Shown here piece after piece: positions 6,559 to 8,732 of a DNA stretch of 8,732 nt. A program made the position numbers and the translations under genes. Origin of the DNA: an uncultured Actinomycetes bacterium (GTDB lineage Bacteria > Actinomycetota > Thermoleophilia > Miltoncostaeales > Miltoncostaeaceae); assembly GCA_903866425.1 (NCBI GenBank), contig CAIPNN010000024.1:1-8732 (forward strand). Direction: 5' to 3'. Position 1 is the first letter of the stretch. Every line of letters begins with the position of its first letter. Below the pieces are notes generated by a model. The model was not told the origin of the DNA, ran no database searches, and was given only the letters and a program-made list of their open reading frames with translations.

Positions 6559-6566
6559 TGCGGCTC

Positions 6567-7535
6567 GTGACCGACCGAGGCATCTCCTACGAAGACGCGG
6601 GCGTCAATCTTGACGCCGCGCGCGCGATGACCGAGGGCATCCGCGACCTGGTGCACGGTGGCACCACGGGGTTCGCGGGCACGCTGCCGATGCCCCCCAT
6701 GCGCGATGGCGTGCTGGTGGCCTGCACCGATGGCGTGGGCACCAAGGTGCTGCTGGCGCGCCAGCTCGGGCGCATCGACGGCCTGGGTCAGGACCTGGTT
6801 GCCATGAGCGTGAACGACCTGGTGTGCACCGGTGCCAAGCCCCTGTTCTTCCTCGACTACCTGGCCGTGGGCAAGCTCGACCCCGACGAGGCCACGGTCA
6901 TCGTCAAGTCGGTGCGCGACGCCTGCAACGCCAGCGGGTGCATCCTGCTTGGCGGCGAGACCGCCGAGATGCCCGGGCTCTACGCCGACGGCCACTTCGA
7001 CATGGCCGGGTTCGCCGTGGGGGCCGTGGAGCGCAGCGAGATGCTGGGCCCCGACCGCGTGCAGGCCGGCGACGTGATTGTGGGCATCGAGAGCAGCGGC
7101 GTGCACAGCAACGGCTACTCGCTGGTGCGCAAGCTGGTGGACGACGGCCTGCTGGCCCCCGACCCCGACCTGCTGCTGGCCCCCACCCGCCTGTACCCGG
7201 AAGACATCCACGCGCTCATGGCAAGCGGTGTTGAACTGCACGCGGCCGCGCACATCACCGGTGGCGGGCTGCCCGAGAACCTGCCGCGGGTGTTCCCCGC
7301 CGGCCTTCGCCCCGTGCTGCGCAAGGGGTCGTGGCCCCAGGCCCCGGCCATTCAGGCCATCCTCGACACCGGCGCCGTTGACGAGAACGCCGCGTGGGAC
7401 GCCCTCAACATGGGCCTCGGCATGTGCCTGATGATGCCGCAGAAGGCCGCCGAGCGGGCCGTGCCCATGATCACGGGCGCGCATGTGGTGGGCCGCGTTG
7501 AGCCCGGCGAGCCCGGCCTCGCCTGGGAGGTGTGA
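6567..7535 (+). CDS. purM: Phosphoribosylformylglycinamidine cyclo-ligase (AIR synthetase)
   Basis: PurM closes the imidazole ring, converting FGAM to AIR with ATP; it is a cytoplasmic homodimer related to PurL. The 322-residue product is slightly shorter than many PurM proteins (about 340-350). Motifs seen are ISYEDAGVNLDAA at the N-terminus, LVACTDGVGTKVLLA (Asp55 to Lys60), LGQDLVAMSVNDLVCTGAKP, FFLDYLAVGKLD, GGETAEMPGLY (residues 129-139), IESSGVHSNGYSLVRKL, HITGGGLPENLPRVFP and NMGLGMCLMMP. GTG 6567 is chosen because the family N-terminus begins right after it; the same frame is open back to 6387 but that part overlaps the HEPN gene and has no PurM similarity. No Shine-Dalgarno is evident, so it may rely on coupling to the gene ahead. 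Its TGA overlaps the purN ATG by 1 nt. Confidence 0.96.
   Translation: MTDRGISYEDAGVNLDAARAMTEGIRDLVHGGTTGFAGTLPMPPMRDGVLVACTDGVGTKVLLARQLGRIDGLGQDLVAMSVNDLVCTGAKPLFFLDYLAVGKLDPDEATVIVKSVRDACNASGCILLGGETAEMPGLYADGHFDMAGFAVGAVERSEMLGPDRVQAGDVIVGIESSGVHSNGYSLVRKLVDDGLLAPDPDLLLAPTRLYPEDIHALMASGVELHAAAHITGGGLPENLPRVFPAGLRPVLRKGSWPQAPAIQAILDTGAVDENAAWDALNMGLGMCLMMPQKAAERAVPMITGAHVVGRVEPGEPGLAWEV
7525..7530 (+). promoter_or_regulatory. Shine-Dalgarno deciding the purN start
   Basis: GGGAGG at the end of purM lies 4 nt before ATG 7535 but only 1 nt before the adjacent in-frame GTG 7532. This favours the ATG. Confidence 0.65.
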
Positions 7536-8164
7536 TGTACCGCCTGGTGGTGATGGTGTCGGGCAACGGCAGCAACCTGCAGGCGCTCATCGACAACGTG
7601 CACCGCAACGCCAAGGTCGATGCCGAGATCGCGCTTGTGGTGTGCAGCAAGGACGGCGCGAAGGCACTGGAGCGGGCGGCCGAGGCCGGAATCCCCACCT
7701 CGGTGGTGGCGCTCACCGACCCGAGCGACCGCGAGGAGCGCGACGCCCGCCTGAACGAGGCCATCGGGGCGGTTGACCCCGACCTCATCGTGATGGCCGG
7801 GTGGATGAGCATCGTCACCGGGGTGTTCCTCAATCAGTTCCCCGACAAGGTGATCAACCTGCACCCGTCGCTGCTGCCGGCATTCCCCGGCATGCACGCC
7901 ATTCAGGAGGCCTTCGACTGGGGCGTGCGCACCACCGGCGTGACGGTGCACATCGCGGAAGAGGCCGTTGACGGCGGCCCGCCCATCCTGCAGGAGCCGG
8001 TGCCGATTCTGCCGGGCGACACCGTTGACACCCTGGCCGAGCGAATTCACGGTGTTGAGCACCGCCTGCTCACCCGCTGCGTAACCCTGTACTCGCAGGG
8101 GCGAATCAGCCGCAACCCGGCGACGCCCCGGCGCATGATCGTGAACGACGACGGAGGTTCCTGA
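7535..8164 (+). CDS. purN: Phosphoribosylglycinamide formyltransferase (10-formyl-THF dependent)
   Basis: PurN transfers a formyl group from 10-formyltetrahydrofolate to GAR, giving FGAR, the third step of the pathway. The 209-residue product has the usual length. It begins with the phosphate-binding segment VMVSGNGSNLQALID. The catalytic region follows: IVMAGWMSIVTGVFL, then INLHPSLLPAFPGMHAIQEA with Asn108 and His110, then GVTVHIAEEAVDGGPPILQ with Asp146. These correspond to the Asn-His-Asp set of the E. coli enzyme (106, 108, 144). It overlaps purM by 1 nt (TGATG) and ends 2 nt before the purH start. No formate-dependent PurT is seen in the window, so PurN is the only GAR transformylase shown here. 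The sequence looks intact. Confidence 0.97.
   Translation: MYRLVVMVSGNGSNLQALIDNVHRNAKVDAEIALVVCSKDGAKALERAAEAGIPTSVVALTDPSDREERDARLNEAIGAVDPDLIVMAGWMSIVTGVFLNQFPDKVINLHPSLLPAFPGMHAIQEAFDWGVRTTGVTVHIAEEAVDGGPPILQEPVPILPGDTVDTLAERIHGVEHRLLTRCVTLYSQGRISRNPATPRRMIVNDDGGS
8153..8157 (+). promoter_or_regulatory. Shine-Dalgarno for purH
   Basis: GGAGG in the last codons of purN lies 9 nt before GTG 8167, an ordinary spacing. There is no better start nearby in this frame. Confidence 0.6.
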
Positions 8165-8166
8165 AG

Positions 8167-8732
8167 GTGGCAAAGCGACGCGCGCTGCTGTCGGTGAGTG
8201 ACAAGACGGGCCTGGCCGACCTGGCCCGTGGGCTCTCTGACGAGGGCTTTGAACTCATCTCCACCGGCGGTACGGCCAAGGCGCTTCGCGACGCCGGCCT
8301 TGAGGTGCTTGATGTGAGCGAGGTCACGGGCCACCCCGAGATCATGGGTGGCCGTGTGAAGACCCTGCACCCCAAGGTGCACGGTGGCCTCCTGGGCCGC
8401 AAGGATCACGAGGGCGACGCCGCCGACATGGCCGCCAACGGCATCGAGGCCATCGAGATCGTGGTGGTCAACCTGTACCCATTTGAGCAGGCAGCGGCCA
8501 AGGACGGCCTCACCCGCGCAGACGTGGTGGAGGAGATCGACATCGGTGGACCCGCCATGGTGCGGGCATCGGCCAAGAACCACGACCGCGTGGCAATCGT
8601 GACCGACCCGTCGCAGTACGACGACGTGCTGGCCGAGGTGAAGGGCCAGGGCGCCGTGAGCGACGCCACCCGCCGCGCACTCGCCGCCGCCGCCTTCCGC
8701 AAGACCGCTGCCTACGACGACGCCATCGCCGC
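8167..8732 (+). CDS. purH: Bifunctional AICAR formyltransferase / IMP cyclohydrolase, N-terminal part (3' end outside window)
   Basis: PurH carries out the last two steps to IMP: formylation of AICAR and closure of the second ring. Only the first 188 codons are present and the frame is open to the window edge. They cover most of the N-terminal IMP cyclohydrolase domain (an MGS-like fold): ALLSVSDKTGLADLA at residues 6-20, ELISTGGTAKALRDAG at 29-44, VSEVTGHPEIMGGRVKTLHP at 50-69, KVHGGLLGRKD, then IVVVNLYPFE and EEIDIGGPAMVRASAKNH. The start is a GTG with GGAGG upstream, 2 nt after the purN stop. The C-terminal AICAR transformylase domain lies beyond the window. The identification is secure from the motifs. 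Confidence 0.96.
   Translation, partial: MAKRRALLSVSDKTGLADLARGLSDEGFELISTGGTAKALRDAGLEVLDVSEVTGHPEIMGGRVKTLHPKVHGGLLGRKDHEGDAADMAANGIEAIEIVVVNLYPFEQAAAKDGLTRADVVEEIDIGGPAMVRASAKNHDRVAIVTDPSQYDDVLAEVKGQGAVSDATRRALAAAAFRKTAAYDDAIA

Noticed and set aside
6387..6566. N-terminal extension of purM by 60 residues
   Set aside because: The extension overlaps the HEPN gene in another frame and does not resemble PurM; the family N-terminus fits GTG 6567.
6161..6583. 140-residue minus-strand open frame across the HEPN gene
   Set aside because: The + strand shows clear HEPN motifs here, while the minus-strand translation is rich in Pro, Arg and Ser without recognisable motifs. It is a shadow frame typical of GC-rich DNA.
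6354..7484. 376-residue minus-strand open frame opposite purM
   Set aside because: The frame mirrors the GC-biased third positions of purM and has low-complexity His/Gly/Ala composition. purM motifs on the + strand explain the region.

Overview
The window is a compact, single-strand (+) de novo purine biosynthesis operon from a GC-rich bacterium: purB (3' end only), purC, purS, purQ, purL, purF, then two small non-purine genes, then purM, purN and purH (5' end only). The high GC content, frequent GTG starts, split PurS/PurQ/PurL amidotransferase and Fe-S-type PurF with a propeptide suggest an actinobacterium, possibly of the Thermoleophilia/Solirubrobacterales type. That placement is an inference; no marker gene in the window fixes it.

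Bases 1-5796 encode the upstream block. Neighbouring genes overlap by 4 nt (GTGA or ATGA) at purB/purC, purC/purS, purS/purQ and purQ/purL, and by 1 nt at purL/purF, so translation is probably coupled throughout. Bases 6567-8732 hold purM-purN-purH with equally tight junctions (1-nt overlap, then a 2-nt gap). Together the products cover most steps from PRPP to IMP: PurF (step 1), PurN (GAR formylation), PurS/Q/L (FGAM synthesis), PurM (AIR synthesis), PurC (SAICAR synthesis), PurB (AICAR release) and PurH (last two steps). purD and the purE/purK functions are not in the window.

The one region that breaks this pattern is about 5797-6566, between purF and purM. It holds a 91-residue protein of unrecognised family (5871-6146) and a 108-residue HEPN-domain protein (6230-6556), an arrangement like a two-gene toxin-antitoxin or defence-type module. 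A 21-bp direct repeat (20/21 identical) lies across the purF stop codon and again across the HEPN stop codon, exactly 760 bp apart. Removing one repeat unit would place the purF stop 10 nt before the purM start, restoring a tight operon. The cassette has its own probable control region: a perfect 8-bp inverted repeat (CATGGCGG, 10-nt spacer, CCGCCATG) covering a possible -10 element and the start codon of the first gene, which has no Shine-Dalgarno sequence. A hairpin sits over the purF stop. The HEPN protein lacks the N-terminal helix usual for its family and the canonical Rx4-6H ribonuclease motif, so it may be a degraded or repurposed member.

No rRNA, tRNA, CRISPR array, transposase or integrase was seen.
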